A stretch of 64,000 nucleotides of DNA from Mycoavidus sp. HKI (GTDB lineage Bacteria > Pseudomonadota > Gammaproteobacteria > Burkholderiales > Burkholderiaceae): NCBI RefSeq assembly GCF_020023735.2, contig NZ_CP076444.2, forward strand, positions 1,937,501 to 2,001,500, read 5' to 3'. The stretch's first letter is position 1. Each line of letters begins with the position of its first letter. The position numbers and the translations under genes are program-made. The notes beneath the pieces were generated by a model, which was not told the origin of the DNA, searched no databases, and was given only the letters and a program-made list of their open reading frames with translations. Below are positions 8,396-18,297 of this stretch, piece by piece.

Positions 8396-8839
8396 CTATA
8401 TCAACTCTGGTCTGTTCGCCCTTAGCCAAGCTTCTATATGTATTAACAGCGCCTTTGCGCTTGCGACACATTCCTGCACTGCTGACTCAGGCACCAAATC
8501 ACCCGAATAATCCAAAAGATTACGCTGTTTCCTTAATGCATCTAGCACAATCACTTGATCCATCTTTAACCCTACCGTCTGTGGCAAAGTCTGAATTGCT
8601 ATCTGATGATGCCCAGGCTTGCTTGTCAACGTACGGTAGCCATTGGCGTGAAGCGCTAATATCGCCAGTTGCATCACAGCTTTATACGCTGTATCAAACC
8701 GATTTTCCTCGCTTAACTCTACGAGCTGAGAGTCCGCTAAATTGCGCTTAGCCGCAGCCAGCAATTTAAGTACCATTGGCCGATTTGGCTCAATGACATC
8801 AAACATTCTCCCGACTAAATTTTGCAAAGTCACTGTCAT
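8396..8839 (-). CDS. HEPN-domain protein, probable toxin-like partner of adjacent nucleotidyltransferase
   Basis: A 147-aa, mostly helical protein. ATG 8839 is chosen over an in-frame TTG two codons upstream. It overlaps the 3' end of the nucleotidyltransferase gene by 41 bp, so the two are co-translated. The helical profile with RKQRNLLDYSGD near residues 103-114 is typical of HEPN proteins found beside minimal nucleotidyltransferases. In active HEPN ribonucleases the motif is R-x(4-6)-H; here the histidine is not visible, which may mean an atypical or inactive subtype. In characterised MNT-HEPN (type VII) modules the HEPN protein is the RNase toxin and the nucleotidyltransferase silences it by AMPylation; that role is inferred from the pairing, not shown. 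Confidence 0.7.
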   Translation of the reverse strand: MTVTLQNLVGRMFDVIEPNRPMVLKLLAAAKRNLADSQLVELSEENRFDTAYKAVMQLAILALHANGYRTLTSKPGHHQIAIQTLPQTVGLKMDQVIVLDALRKQRNLLDYSGDLVPESAVQECVASAKALLIHIEAWLRANRPELI

Positions 8840-9404
8840 CACCAATCAGAAAAATTTTGGGTTTATTTACGACATCTTGTACGAATGAGTCACCTGCTTC
8901 CATTTTGGTTCTCCACTCTTTTACTGTAAATACCTTTGGATTGATCTCCCGCCCTATAGTCGCTTGCACCGGATATAGCAACCGAACAGCTTCCGCAAAA
9001 CCAAGGGCGCCAATTATCATTACATCCACATCGCTATTTTCGTTCTCTTGCGCCCTTGCAACAGAACCAAACACAAAAGCAATGGCGATTTGTGCCGCTA
9101 CTGGCATCAGCGCTTGTTCAATCACATGCGCGATCCCAGAGGTCTTACGCATAATAGCGGCTAGCTCGCCATAAATAGGGTTCGCCTGATTAGCGCTATA
9201 GACAAGTTGATTGCCACGCTGCTGACGTAGCAAAATACCTGCGCTTGCCAATTTGTTCAGCTCTTTGTGAAGCGTACCCGCCACAGTACCCGTAAGACGC
9301 GCAATTTCCCGAACATGATAAGACTGCTCTGGGTGCAGCAAAAGCAAGCCTAAAACATGGCGACGATATCCACCAAAAAGAGTTTGAGATATAAGTTGAA
9401 GCAT
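8799..9404 (-). CDS. Winged-helix - nucleotidyltransferase fusion (MNT antitoxin-like)
   Basis: A 201-aa protein. ATG 9404 is chosen because GAAG lies just upstream; an upstream in-frame TTG (9416) would add four residues. The N-terminal part (about 1-85) reads as a winged helix-turn-helix: HPEQSYHVREIARLTG, then TVAGTLHKELNKLASAGIL and the wing LLRQQRGNQLVY. The C-terminal part is a pol-beta-type nucleotidyltransferase with the metal and nucleotide motif VFGSVARAQ...NSDVDVMIIG (about 110-135). This fusion suggests that one polypeptide both autoregulates its promoter and modifies the HEPN partner encoded immediately downstream. Domain calls are strong; the antitoxin role is inferred from known MNT-HEPN pairs. 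Confidence 0.78.
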   Translation of the reverse strand: MLQLISQTLFGGYRRHVLGLLLLHPEQSYHVREIARLTGTVAGTLHKELNKLASAGILLRQQRGNQLVYSANQANPIYGELAAIMRKTSGIAHVIEQALMPVAAQIAIAFVFGSVARAQENENSDVDVMIIGALGFAEAVRLLYPVQATIGREINPKVFTVKEWRTKMEAGDSFVQDVVNKPKIFLIGDDSDFAKFSRENV

Positions 9405-9748
9405 AATTAGCTTCAAATGTAGCCTAATTGACTACGATATGCAATACTGAGAATCCATTGAGTTGTTGCCCATCGGCAAAATCAGATCTCTGAATAGCGA
9501 GATTCTGAGTGGCTACCAGTGCAATGGTGATCAGGGTCCAACCCTTTAATTCAATCAATAAGGTGAAATATAAACCAATTACAAAGAATGCGCAAGTGCT
9601 TTCAGCCATACCTGTGGGGGCAAATGAATTGTCCGGTTTTTGGGTGGGTTATGGATATCCCCAAACAAGGCGGGTTTCTCTACCACTTGATTGAGTTGAT
9701 GTGAATCACTCAATTTTACAGAAATTGATCACGGCCTGCCGTCCCGAA
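9405..9748. other. Gap between MNT-HEPN pair and nuclease gene; possible gene remnant
   Basis: About 340 bp with no convincing gene. A minus-strand open stretch at 9424-9609 (61 codons, including LIELKGWTLITIALVATQN) has coding-like composition but no recognised domain and no good ribosome site, and could be a decayed fragment. The promoter of the nucleotidyltransferase gene must lie in the part nearest 9405; no clear -35/-10 pair is evident. Confidence 0.4.
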
Positions 9749-10321
9749 TTAGTACCGCACAGCCTCATCCGCATGACGTTGCCAATTTTTTGCATATTCA
9801 CGCGCAAGCGCTGGAAAATCCCGAATAATCAGCATATTCTCTGCATTTTTTTGCTGAGCCGTATACGTAAAATTAAAACTACCTGTAATCAACACTGGAT
9901 GCGCGCTATTAGCGTCGATTACCATCACTTTGTTATGAGCATTACGATATTTCACTTCTCGGCGAACCCAAATGCCAGCCTGAGCCAGCGCAGATAGGCG
10001 TGAATTGCGTGCCTCTTCCAGCCGCGCGGCGTCAACTAATATGCGCACATCAACGCCGCGCGCATGAGCCTTAAGCAAGGCATGAATAATTCGTTTATTT
10101 GACAGCAGATAGGTTTGTACCAGAACTTGTTTGCGCGCACGCCGCACAGCAGCCACGATTAATCCCTCAACATTATCGCGTGGCACAAACGCAGCCTGCA
10201 CCGTGCCTTGCGCCTTCAGCACTACAGGTGGCATGTAGTTAATTGATATGCGAGCATCGCTTGCAGTCACTAACGATGCCGTCAAGACAAGCAATGTACT
10301 TAAACTAAAAAGAGCCTTCAT
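9749..10321 (-). CDS. Secreted phospholipase D-family nuclease (single HKD motif)
   Basis: A 190-aa protein starting at ATG 10321 with a signal peptide (MKALFSLSTLLVLTASLVTA, cleavage probably near residue 20-22), so it is likely periplasmic or exported. It carries one HKD motif, HNKVMVID followed by GSFNFT (about residues 138-157), the signature of the Nuc/PLDc family of small endonucleases that work as dimers. Likely activity is non-specific cleavage of nucleic acid phosphodiesters; phospholipase activity cannot be excluded. Length is normal for the Nuc type. It is divergent from the ATPase gene at 10439 and shares with it a spacer of about 117 bp holding the 22-bp tandem repeats. Confidence 0.85.
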   Translation of the reverse strand: MKALFSLSTLLVLTASLVTASDARISINYMPPVVLKAQGTVQAAFVPRDNVEGLIVAAVRRARKQVLVQTYLLSNKRIIHALLKAHARGVDVRILVDAARLEEARNSRLSALAQAGIWVRREVKYRNAHNKVMVIDANSAHPVLITGSFNFTYTAQQKNAENMLIIRDFPALAREYAKNWQRHADEAVRY

Positions 10322-10342
10322 GATTCGATCACAGGAGTTTAT

Positions 10343-10452
10343 AATCCGGATTGGACGAGCTTTTAATCCAAATTAGACGAGCTTACAATCCGAATTGGAC
10401 GGGAGTTAAATCCATATTAGACGGAGTTTAAATACGAAATGGCCGGGACTCA
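10343..10452 (+). repeat. Five 22-bp tandem repeats upstream of and into the DUF4143 ATPase gene (operator-like)
   Basis: Copies begin at 10343, 10365, 10387, 10409 and 10431, exactly 22 bp apart. The core is AATCCNNATTRGACG, with TCC and RGA arms making a short inverted repeat in copies 1-4; the fifth copy is degenerate and runs over the ATG at 10439. The spacing is close to two helical turns, so a protein binding each copy would sit on one face of the DNA. The array fills the intergenic space between the divergent nuclease and ATPase genes and looks like an operator. Confidence 0.75.
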
Positions 10453-11680
10453 TTTAACCCTTTTTCCGCGGTTTGCCATCGAGCGCATCCTCACGGCGCT
10501 TAAAGACACCCCAGTGGTGATGGTCAACGGCCCGCGTCAGTGCGGCAAAACCACCTTGGTTCGCCAGTTTACCAGCACGGGCCATGTCTACATTACGCTT
10601 GACGATGACACAGTGCTTGCGGCTGCTCGCAGCGACCCAAGCGGATTTGTGCGCCAACTGGATTATGCCATTATCGATGAAGTACAGCGGGCCCCCGAGC
10701 TGTTACGCGCAATCAAAAAGGCGGTTGATGATGATCGCCGGCCCGGGCGCCTCCTGCTCACTGGCTCAGCCAATATACTCACTCTGCCGACAGTATCAGA
10801 GAGCTTAGCTGGACGCATGGAAATCGTGCAACTGTTGCCCCTTTCGCTCACTGAGATCAACAGTAAAAAGCCAGCATTCTTAGCTCATGCATTTGCTGGC
10901 GCCCTTGTGCAGCCAGCAGAAATAATGCTCGATCATGCACTTGTGCAAACCGTGTTGACTGGCGGTTATCCAGAAATGTTTGTGCGTCAAAATCCAAAAC
11001 GGCGCCAAGCATGGCGACGTGATTACCTGCATGCGCTCTTACAGCGCGATGTGCGAGACGTCGCAAAGATTGAGAAATTTGACCTTTTACCGCGTTTGCT
11101 ACAAATTCTCGCCCACCACTCTGGGCAATTGCTCAATTTCACCCAGATTGCGGGCCAACTTGGCCTTGATAGCAAGACGGCAAGTAAATATTTGGCTGTT
11201 TTCGAGCAATTATTTCTTGTTTATCGCCTCAAACCTTGGTTCCGCAATCAGCTTAAACGAGTTATCAAGACGCCCAAGCTACATTTTTTTGATGCCGGAT
11301 TACTGGCCAGTATACTAGGTGCAACACCTGAACGAATTGCAGAAAACCACACCCTATTCGGTCCGCTCCTTGAGACTTTCGTTGTCTCTGAAATAATGAA
11401 GCAGATCACATGGAGCGATGAAACGTATACGCTCCACCACTATCGAGATAAAGAGCAAGATGAAGTAGATCTTGTGGTTGAAAACGAAGTAGGCGCCGTG
11501 CTTGGTATCGAAATTAAGGCATCCGCTTCGATCTCTGCCAGTGATTTCAAAGGGCTGCGCAAGCTAGCTCATATCTGCCAAGATGACTTTAAGCTCGGGA
11601 TTGTTTTTTATAACGGGGAGAACATCGTTCCGTTTGGGGATCGTCTATTCGCCGCGCCTATATCCTGCCTTTGGGGATAA
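10439..11680 (+). CDS. AAA-type ATPase with DUF4143 C-terminal domain
   Basis: A 413-aa protein of the widespread AAA_14/DUF4143 family. Walker A is GPRQCGKTT (about residues 31-39), Walker B is YAIIDEVQRAPELL (about 78-91), and the sensor-like LLTGSAN follows near residue 104. The central region holds a helix-turn-helix-like segment (FTQIAGQLGLDSKTASKYLAVFEQL, first half seen near residue 236), and the C-terminus (about 330-413) contains EVDLVVEN...VLGIEIKAS, resembling a PD-(D/E)XK-type fold. Molecular function is not established for the family. The gene stands alone; its start overlaps the last unit of the 22-bp array, suggesting autoregulation. It belongs to accessory rather than core gene content. 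Confidence 0.88.
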   Translation: MAGTHLTLFPRFAIERILTALKDTPVVMVNGPRQCGKTTLVRQFTSTGHVYITLDDDTVLAAARSDPSGFVRQLDYAIIDEVQRAPELLRAIKKAVDDDRRPGRLLLTGSANILTLPTVSESLAGRMEIVQLLPLSLTEINSKKPAFLAHAFAGALVQPAEIMLDHALVQTVLTGGYPEMFVRQNPKRRQAWRRDYLHALLQRDVRDVAKIEKFDLLPRLLQILAHHSGQLLNFTQIAGQLGLDSKTASKYLAVFEQLFLVYRLKPWFRNQLKRVIKTPKLHFFDAGLLASILGATPERIAENHTLFGPLLETFVVSEIMKQITWSDETYTLHHYRDKEQDEVDLVVENEVGAVLGIEIKASASISASDFKGLRKLAHICQDDFKLGIVFYNGENIVPFGDRLFAAPISCLWG

Positions 11681-11786
11681 GCACTGCTTTCTCACGCGCT
11701 ACATGGGTCAACAAAATACGGAAGGCCCCCGATACACAGAGTTCGGGGGAGATCTAGCAAGATGAATTTAAGCTCGAGATGGCCTT

Positions 11787-13067
11787 TTATTCAACACGCC
11801 GCTCAAGCACCGCAGCAAAAAAACCATCTGTCATATGTCGGTGCGGCCATAGCGATAAATAATCGCCGGTATCAAGATCGATATGCTGTCCGGCAAACAC
11901 CCCACTAGCGGGGATTAACTCAAACCCCGGATGCGCTGCCAAGAAAGCTTCAACCACGGCTTCATTTTCTGCCGCAAGCAAGCTGCAGGTTGCATAAATC
12001 AAGCGTCCACCTGGCTTAACCAGACGCGCCGCGCTCGCCAGAATTGAGGCTTGCTTAAGCGCCAACTCAGCCACTGACGCAGGCGTGTGTCGCCACTTAA
12101 GGTCAGGATTACGGCGTAGCGTGCCTAAACCACTGCATGGCGCATCAATCAAAACCCGATCAATCTTGCCAGCAAGCCGTTTGATCTTGCTATCGTGCTC
12201 ACTATCCAGAAGCACAGGATGGACATTAGACAGACCGCTTTTTGCCAGCCGGGGCTTGAGTTTGGCCAGGCGCCTATCGGCCACATCAAAGGCATACAAA
12301 CGCCCGGTAGAGCGCATCAGCGCTCCTAGCGCCAGTGTTTTGCCACCCGCTCCCGCACAAAAATCTACCACCATCTCACCTCGTTTAGGCGCGACCAGAT
12401 GGCACAGTAACTGACTGCCTTCATCTTGCACTTCAAAGTGACCTTGCTCAAAAGCCAGCAGACGGTTTAACGCGGGTTTACCTGTCACGCGCACGCCAAA
12501 CGGCGCAAATGGGGTCGCCTGTGCTTCTATGCCAGCTTCAGCCAGCGTAGCAATCACTTCATCACGGCTTGCTTTGAGGGGATTGACCCGCAAATCAAGC
12601 GTCGCGGGGTAGTTGAGCACGGTGGCCAGGTGTTTGTATTCATCGGCGCTAAAACCCTTGCCGGAGAGTTGCTCACTGAGCGCTGTCTCAAGCCACTCCG
12701 GCAAATTCATTTGAATCCGTGGAGGTAAGCTTGCCGGATCAATTTTTGCGACGCGCTCAAGCCACTCTACCTCAGCAGCAGATACAGAAGGCAGCAGTGT
12801 TTGCCGTCCCACTGTTTGCATCAGCCCAAGCAGTGCAAGCCGCCGAGTAGGCCGGTTGCTGCCGCTTTCAGCCAAATGCGCAAACTCAAGCTTACGGCGC
12901 AAGACTGCAAATACCGCTTCAGCAATGAAGCCACGTTCAGCATGGCCAAGCTTTGGCTGGGAGCGGAAAAAACGGCTGGTGACGACATCTGCCGGGCCGG
13001 TAAATTTCAATAACTCATTGAGCAATGTTTCGCTTTGATCGATGAGCCAAGGAGGGAGTTTTCTCAT
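11787..13067 (-). CDS. RsmB/NOP-family rRNA (cytosine-5) methyltransferase
   Basis: A 426-aa SAM-dependent RNA m5C methyltransferase. ATG 13067 gives MRKLPPWLIDQ; its ATGA overlaps the purN stop by 4 nt, which fixes the start. An N-terminal helical domain (about 1-140) precedes the Rossmann methylase, with VVDFCAGAGGKTLALGAL (SAM loop, about 236-253), DAPCSGLGTLRRNPDLKW (one catalytic cysteine) and LIYATCSLLAAENE (second cysteine). Both cysteines required by the family are present. The likely target is 16S rRNA, but RsmB proper usually sits near fmt and has a NusB-like domain; this purN-linked paralogue of Burkholderiaceae is best left as family level. It is translated coupled to purN. Confidence 0.88.
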   Translation of the reverse strand: MRKLPPWLIDQSETLLNELLKFTGPADVVTSRFFRSQPKLGHAERGFIAEAVFAVLRRKLEFAHLAESGSNRPTRRLALLGLMQTVGRQTLLPSVSAAEVEWLERVAKIDPASLPPRIQMNLPEWLETALSEQLSGKGFSADEYKHLATVLNYPATLDLRVNPLKASRDEVIATLAEAGIEAQATPFAPFGVRVTGKPALNRLLAFEQGHFEVQDEGSQLLCHLVAPKRGEMVVDFCAGAGGKTLALGALMRSTGRLYAFDVADRRLAKLKPRLAKSGLSNVHPVLLDSEHDSKIKRLAGKIDRVLIDAPCSGLGTLRRNPDLKWRHTPASVAELALKQASILASAARLVKPGGRLIYATCSLLAAENEAVVEAFLAAHPGFELIPASGVFAGQHIDLDTGDYLSLWPHRHMTDGFFAAVLERRVE

Positions 13068-13708
13068 ATTGAGCCTTCGGGGGCAATCAGCCATTGGGGG
13101 TCAGGTGGTATCAATCTCACGCGCGCGCCATCAAGCATCAGCCGGTCTTCGACAAACCAGCGTACGACGCGCGGATAGAGGATGTGTTCGCTCGCCAAGA
13201 CGCGTGCGGCTAGGGTTGTCTCGTCATCATCCACCATTACAGGTACGGCGGACTGGGCAATAATCGGCCCGCCATCGAGTTCTGAGTTAACGAAATGGGC
13301 CGTCGCGCCATGGATTTTGACACCGGAATCTAACGCGCGCTGATGCGTGTTTAAGCCACGAAAGCTCGGTAACAATGAGGGATGGACGTTCAGTATGCGG
13401 TTTGCGTAACGCTCAACGAAAGCTGCTGTTAAGACCCGCATAAAACCCGCTAATACAATCAAATCTGGCGTAAATGAATCAATTGCTTCAGCCAGCGCTG
13501 CTTCAAACAACGCGCGCTCAGGATACGTCTTTGAATCAACGGTCACCGCCGCAATCCCTTGCGAGCGCGCGAAGATCAGACCTTTTGCATCGGCCCGATT
13601 TGCAATTACAGCCGCAACGCGTGCAGGCCAACGCTGCGCTTCACAGGCGCGCACAATCGCTTCCATATTGCTGCCGCGCCCGGAAATTAGAATCACAATT
13701 TTTTTCAT
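13064..13708 (-). CDS. purN: Phosphoribosylglycinamide formyltransferase (GAR transformylase)
   Basis: PurN (214 aa) transfers a formyl group from 10-formyl-THF to glycinamide ribonucleotide in purine synthesis. The N-terminal phosphoribosyl-binding segment is KKIVILISGRGSNMEAI. The catalytic and folate region is complete: LAGFMRVL, then NRILNVHPSLLPSFRGLNTHQRA (first part; Asn-His of the active site) and VKIHGATAHFV...DGGPIIAQ with the catalytic aspartate. Length fits the family. It is the first gene of a two-gene unit with the methyltransferase (4-nt ATGA overlap) and divergent from ribF across a 283-bp spacer that must hold both promoters. Confidence 0.96.
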   Translation of the reverse strand: MKKIVILISGRGSNMEAIVRACEAQRWPARVAAVIANRADAKGLIFARSQGIAAVTVDSKTYPERALFEAALAEAIDSFTPDLIVLAGFMRVLTAAFVERYANRILNVHPSLLPSFRGLNTHQRALDSGVKIHGATAHFVNSELDGGPIIAQSAVPVMVDDDETTLAARVLASEHILYPRVVRWFVEDRLMLDGARVRLIPPDPQWLIAPEGSI

Positions 13709-13991
13709 TGACGGATTTTAACACCAGAGACGGCCGATTCATTCCCTCTGAGCGTAATAAGTACCCAGTGCTATACTTGTTATCTTCCTCTTCTGAGCTA
13801 GCCGAAAAACAGGATAGCTCGATTAAACGGTTAAACAGCACGAAAAGCAGTGGATAGGCAAAAATTGGGTTTATGGCAGCATCGAAGCGGCAATTGTCAG
13901 ATCATTTGCGCAACCGAAAGTGTCCAATCAACAATGGTTATCATCAATCGGTCACAGCACATAAATAGATGGCACATAATAGAGGCTGAAT

Positions 13992-14933
13992 GTGAGAGTG
14001 TTTAGAGGCCTTTCGAACGCGCGCAGCAAAACACCATGCGCCTTAACTATTGGCAATTTTGATGGCGTGCACCGCGGCCATCAAATGCTGCTAGCGCATA
14101 TGCGCGAACAGGCTCAGCAACGAGGCTTGCCGGTTTGCGTGATGACTTTTGAGCCACATCCACGCGAATTTTTTAATGCGGCCAGCGCACCGCCACGCAT
14201 TGCGCTGTTGCGTGACAAGCTTGAAGCCTTGCGCCTGTGTGGCGTGAACCAGGTGATTGTTGAGCCATTCAATGCTACTTTCGCGAGTCAAGCTGCGGCG
14301 ACTTTTATCGAGCGCGTCATCGTACAAGGCCTAAATACACGCTGGCTCTTAGTGGGCGATGACTTTCGTTATGGCGCAAAACGGGCTGGCGATTTCGCTA
14401 CCTTACAAACCGCCAGCAAGCAATATGGGTTTGAGGTCGAGAAAATCGCCACTATTACCAATGGCAATCTACGGATCTCTAGCTCTGCTGTACGGGCCGC
14501 CTTGCTCACGGGAGATCTGGCCAGCGCCGGCGTTTTGCTGGGTCGTGCCTATATGATTAGCGGTCATGTCATACATGGCAGAAAATTGGGGCGCGAGCTT
14601 GGTTTTCCGACCTTGAATTTTCGCATAGCGCCCCAACGCTTAGCGCTTAGCGGCATCTTTGCGGTACGTGTGCATGGACTAGCCCCAAACCCATTGCCTG
14701 CTGTCGCCAGCCTTGGCATACGACCTACGGTGGATGATTCGGGCCGGACGTTGCTCGAAGCGCATGTCCTCGATTGGCAAGGCGACGCTTATGGCAAACT
14801 AGTGCGAATTGAATTCCTGAAAAAATTGCGCGGCGAGGAAAAATATGATGGCCTTGCCACCTTACGCGCCGCGATTGCGCGCGACGTAGACAATGCGCGT
14901 ACATTCTTCATCTCCTCTGATCAGAAACTATGA
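13992..14933 (+). CDS. ribF: Bifunctional riboflavin kinase / FAD synthetase
   Basis: RibF (313 aa) phosphorylates riboflavin to FMN and adenylylates FMN to FAD. The start is GTG 13992 with AGAGG about 6 nt upstream; it yields MRVFRGL, the usual Burkholderiaceae beginning. An ATG two bases earlier runs straight into a stop in another frame. The N-terminal FAD synthetase domain has [18 protein letters not shown] (nucleotidyl-transfer HxGH-like motif) and [14 protein letters not shown]. The C-terminal kinase domain has [15 protein letters not shown] and the closing [16 protein letters not shown]. Its stop overlaps the ileS ATG (ATGA), so ribF-ileS-lspA form one translationally coupled operon. 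Confidence 0.96.
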   Translation: MRVFRGLSNARSKTPCALTIGNFDGVHRGHQMLLAHMREQAQQRGLPVCVMTFEPHPREFFNAASAPPRIALLRDKLEALRLCGVNQVIVEPFNATFASQAAATFIERVIVQGLNTRWLLVGDDFRYGAKRAGDFATLQTASKQYGFEVEKIATITNGNLRISSSAVRAALLTGDLASAGVLLGRAYMISGHVIHGRKLGRELGFPTLNFRIAPQRLALSGIFAVRVHGLAPNPLPAVASLGIRPTVDDSGRTLLEAHVLDWQGDAYGKLVRIEFLKKLRGEEKYDGLATLRAAIARDVDNARTFFISSDQKL

Positions 14934-17770
14934 GCGATAAAAAAGCGGATGCAAAACCAGTTGCAAAATATCCGGTTAACCTCCTAAACACCTCTTTTCC
15001 AATGCGCGCTGAGCTACCCAAACGCGAACCGCAATGGATCAAAGCATGGCAACAAAAAAAGGTGTATCAAAAAATTCGCCAGATTTGCAAGGGGCGCCCG
15101 CAATTTGTCCTGCACGACGGCCCCCCCTATGCCAATGGCGATATTCACCTTGGCCATGCGGTTAACAAGATCTTGAAAGACATGATTGTGAAAGCGCGCA
15201 CGCTGGCTGGCTTTGATGCCGCCTATGTGCCGGGCTGGGATTGTCATGGCATGCCGATCGAAATTCAAATTGAAAAAAAGTTTGGCAAAGCACTGCCCAC
15301 TGCCGAAGTGCAGCGCAAAGCGCGCGCTTACGCGAATGAACAGATCGAGCGGCAAAAGACTGCATTTCAGCGCTTAGGGGTACTCGGCGATTGGGAGTCA
15401 CCTTATCTCACGATGGATTTTGCCAATGAGGCTAATGAAATCCGCGCCTTCGCCAAAATTCTCGAAAAAGGATATATCTTTCGTGGCCTAAAACCTGTGA
15501 ATTGGTGCTTTGATTGCGGCTCGGCCCTAGCCGAAGCGGAGGTCGAATATCAAGATAAAACCGATCCCACGATTGATGTTGGCTTTGCTTTCGCCCAACC
15601 AGAAAAAATCGCACAGGCATTTGGGCTCACCACGTTACCCCAAGCAAACGGTTGGATTGTCATCTGGACCACGACCCCGTGGACCATTCCGGCGAATCAA
15701 GCGCTGAATCTCCATCCAGAGTTTAGCTATAGTTTGGTTGACACGCCACGTGGCTTACTGATTCTGGCTACCGAACGCGTTGAAACATGCCTACAAGCGT
15801 ATGGGCTCAGCGGCACGATCATTGCATCGGCGCCAGGTAAAGCGCTAGCAGGGCTCCATTTTCATCATCCGCTGGCCACTGCGCACGAAGCCTATCAACG
15901 GACTGCGCCCATCCACCTTGGCGATTATGTAACCTTAGAGACGGGCACGGGGGTGGTTCACTCAGCACCGGCCTATGGCGTTGAGGATTTTATTTCGTGT
16001 AAAGCGCATCACATCCATGATGAGCAGATCATTAACCCGGTGCTCGGCAATGGCCATTATGCTGAATCGCTGGCCCTTTTTGGCGGCCTGTCGATTTGGC
16101 AAGCGAATCCTAAAATTGTCGAAGCCTTAGACCAAGCTGGCGGGTTATTCAAAACCGAAATGTATACGCATAGCTATATGCATTGCTGGCGGCATAAAAC
16201 ACCCATCATTTATCGTGCGACTTCGCAATGGTTTGTGGGCATGGATCTAGTCCCTAAGGAAGGCGGCAAAACTCTGCGCGCCGCCGCCTTGGAAGGCATT
16301 GAGGCGACACATTTCTACCCGGCCTGGGGCAAACAGCGGCTATTTGGCATGATTGCTAACCGTCCCGACTGGACGGTCTCGCGGCAACGTCAATGGGGCG
16401 TACCGATCGCTTTTTTTGTGCATAAAGAAACTGGCGAGCTCCATCCTAATATGCTGGCCCTGCTTGAAGAAATCGCCCAACGCGTTGAGCAGGGCGGCAT
16501 TGAAGCATGGCAAGCGCTTGATCCGCGTGAGTTACTCGGCGATGACGCAGATCACTATGAAAAAAACCGCGATACGCTCGATGTTTGGTTTGATTCTGGC
16601 ACCACCCATTGGCATGTACTACGCGGCTCTCATCAGGATCAGCTTACCTTTCCAGCTGATTTGTATTTAGAAGGATCCGATCAGCATCGTGGCTGGTTCC
16701 ATTCATCGCTGTTAACCGCGTCTATGCTTGATGGCCAGCCGCCTTACAAAGCCCTGCTCACGCATGGCTTTACTGTCGACGGACAAGGCCGCAAGATGTC
16801 AAAGTCGCTCGGCAATGTGATTGCGCCGCAGCAAATCACTGACACCCTGGGTGCTGAGATTATTCGGCTCTGGGTCGCATCGACCGACTATTCAGGCGAG
16901 TTATCCATTTCCGATGAAATCTTAAAACGCGTCGTCGAGAGTTATCGACGCATCCGTAATACGCTGCGCTTTTTATTGGCCAATTTGTCTGATTTTGTAT
17001 ATGCGCAGCACGCTCAACCGATCGCTAGCTGGCTTGAAATGGATCGCTATGCGCTGGCAATGTCAGCGGCTTTGCAACGCGAGATTCTCGTGCATTACGA
17101 GCAATATGAATTCCAGCCAGCGCTAGCAAAGCTCCAAACCTTTTGTTCAGAAGATTTGGGGAGTTTTTACCTGGATATCCTTAAAGACCGCCTCTATACC
17201 GCAGCGCCAGATGCGCCCGCACGGCGCGCCGCGCAAACCGTGCTGTATCACATCACGCAAAGTCTGTTGCGGATGATTGCGCCTATTTTATCCTTTACCG
17301 CCGAAGAAGCATGGCAAGTCCTAGAGCCGGACGCAGCCACCATTTTTACCGAAACTCATCACACATATCCAGCCGTCGAGCACGCTGAAACACTGATCGC
17401 CAAATGGCAACTGGTGCGCACGGTACGTAGTGAAGTCACCAAAGCACTTGAAGCTGCTCGCACCAGTGGTCAGATCGGTTCATCGTTGCAAGCCGAGGTG
17501 GAGTTAAGCATGAGCGGCGTGCGTTATGAGACCTTAGCAAGCTTAGGCGACGACTTAAAATTTATTTTGATTACGTCCGCCGCGACCGTCGTCAAAGTTG
17601 AGCAGGAAAGCGATGAAGGCATCTATGTGACCCCTTCTGCGCATCACAAATGCGAGCGTTGTTGGCATTATCGTAGCGACGTCGGCACAGAATCCGCCCA
17701 TCCCACCCTCTGCATGAGATGTTTTAACAATCTATTTGGCGCTGGCGAACCTACGCGGAGGGCGGCATAA
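14930..17770 (+). CDS. ileS: Isoleucyl-tRNA synthetase
   Basis: IleRS (946 aa) charges tRNA-Ile and edits misactivated valine. Class I signatures are intact: the HIGH motif as [18 protein letters not shown] (about residues 66-83) and KMSKS as [12 protein letters not shown] (about 620). The editing domain lies between, with [14 protein letters not shown] near 245-258. The C-terminus carries the zinc-binding cysteines [12 protein letters not shown] and CMRCFNNL, characteristic of the bacterial type. Length is normal. It overlaps ribF by 4 nt and its TAA shares one base with the lspA ATG, the conserved ribF-ileS-lspA arrangement. Confidence 0.98.
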   Translation: MSDKKADAKPVAKYPVNLLNTSFPMRAELPKREPQWIKAWQQKKVYQKIRQICKGRPQFVLHDGPPYANGDIHLGHAVNKILKDMIVKARTLAGFDAAYVPGWDCHGMPIEIQIEKKFGKALPTAEVQRKARAYANEQIERQKTAFQRLGVLGDWESPYLTMDFANEANEIRAFAKILEKGYIFRGLKPVNWCFDCGSALAEAEVEYQDKTDPTIDVGFAFAQPEKIAQAFGLTTLPQANGWIVIWTTTPWTIPANQALNLHPEFSYSLVDTPRGLLILATERVETCLQAYGLSGTIIASAPGKALAGLHFHHPLATAHEAYQRTAPIHLGDYVTLETGTGVVHSAPAYGVEDFISCKAHHIHDEQIINPVLGNGHYAESLALFGGLSIWQANPKIVEALDQAGGLFKTEMYTHSYMHCWRHKTPIIYRATSQWFVGMDLVPKEGGKTLRAAALEGIEATHFYPAWGKQRLFGMIANRPDWTVSRQRQWGVPIAFFVHKETGELHPNMLALLEEIAQRVEQGGIEAWQALDPRELLGDDADHYEKNRDTLDVWFDSGTTHWHVLRGSHQDQLTFPADLYLEGSDQHRGWFHSSLLTASMLDGQPPYKALLTHGFTVDGQGRKMSKSLGNVIAPQQITDTLGAEIIRLWVASTDYSGELSISDEILKRVVESYRRIRNTLRFLLANLSDFVYAQHAQPIASWLEMDRYALAMSAALQREILVHYEQYEFQPALAKLQTFCSEDLGSFYLDILKDRLYTAAPDAPARRAAQTVLYHITQSLLRMIAPILSFTAEEAWQVLEPDAATIFTETHHTYPAVEHAETLIAKWQLVRTVRSEVTKALEAARTSGQIGSSLQAEVELSMSGVRYETLASLGDDLKFILITSAATVVKVEQESDEGIYVTPSAHHKCERCWHYRSDVGTESAHPTLCMRCFNNLFGAGEPTRRAA

Positions 17771-18261
17771 TGGCAAACCAACACAATCGCGAAACACTCA
17801 TACGTTGGTTAGGGTTAGCGCTGGCCATTATCTTGTGCGACCAGCTCAGCAAGCTCTCAATCATGCACACTTATGCTTATGGCGAGTCGCATCCGCTGAC
17901 TTCATTTTTTAATCTAGTCCTGGTCTATAATCCAGGCGCGGCTTTTAGCTTTTTAGCGAAAGCCGGCGGCTGGCAACGCTGGGCTTTTATTGCGTTGGGC
18001 ATAGCTGCAGCACTTTTTATCACTTACTTACTTAAACGGCACAGCGGCCAAAAGCTTTTTTGCACTGCGCTGTCTCTCATTCTTGGGGGCGCGCTTGGCA
18101 ATGTCGTCGACCGGCTGTTATATGGCCATGTCATTGATTTTCTCGATTTTCATTTTCGGGGCTGGCACTGGCCAGCCTTCAACGTGGCCGATAGCGCGAT
18201 TACGTGCGGTGCAATTTTGCTGATTATCGATGAACTGCGGCGTGTTCGTCGCGCACGCTAA
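17770..18261 (+). CDS. lspA: Lipoprotein signal peptidase (signal peptidase II)
   Basis: LspA (163 aa) is an inner-membrane aspartic protease that removes the signal peptide from diacylglyceryl-modified prolipoproteins. Four membrane helices are evident. Conserved boxes are present: CDQLSKLSI near the N-terminus, [31 protein letters not shown] with the first catalytic aspartate, and [11 protein letters not shown] with the second. The start codon overlaps the ileS stop by one base (TAATG), so translation is coupled. Below it a 127-bp spacer with two 24-bp direct repeats separates it from coaBC. Confidence 0.97.
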   Translation: MANQHNRETLIRWLGLALAIILCDQLSKLSIMHTYAYGESHPLTSFFNLVLVYNPGAAFSFLAKAGGWQRWAFIALGIAAALFITYLLKRHSGQKLFCTALSLILGGALGNVVDRLLYGHVIDFLDFHFRGWHWPAFNVADSAITCGAILLIIDELRRVRRAR

Positions 18262-18297
18262 AGCAATAGAGGTGCGGCGCCGCAATCACGAACGCAC

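Noticed and set aside
10343..10452. CRISPR-like short repeat array
   Set aside because: The 22-bp units are directly adjacent with no spacers and sit in a promoter, so an operator or tandem repeat fits better.
13709..13991. Small open frames in the purN-ribF spacer
   Set aside because: Short, no domains, and the spacer must hold the two divergent promoters; nothing beyond AT-rich promoter-like sequence could be supported.
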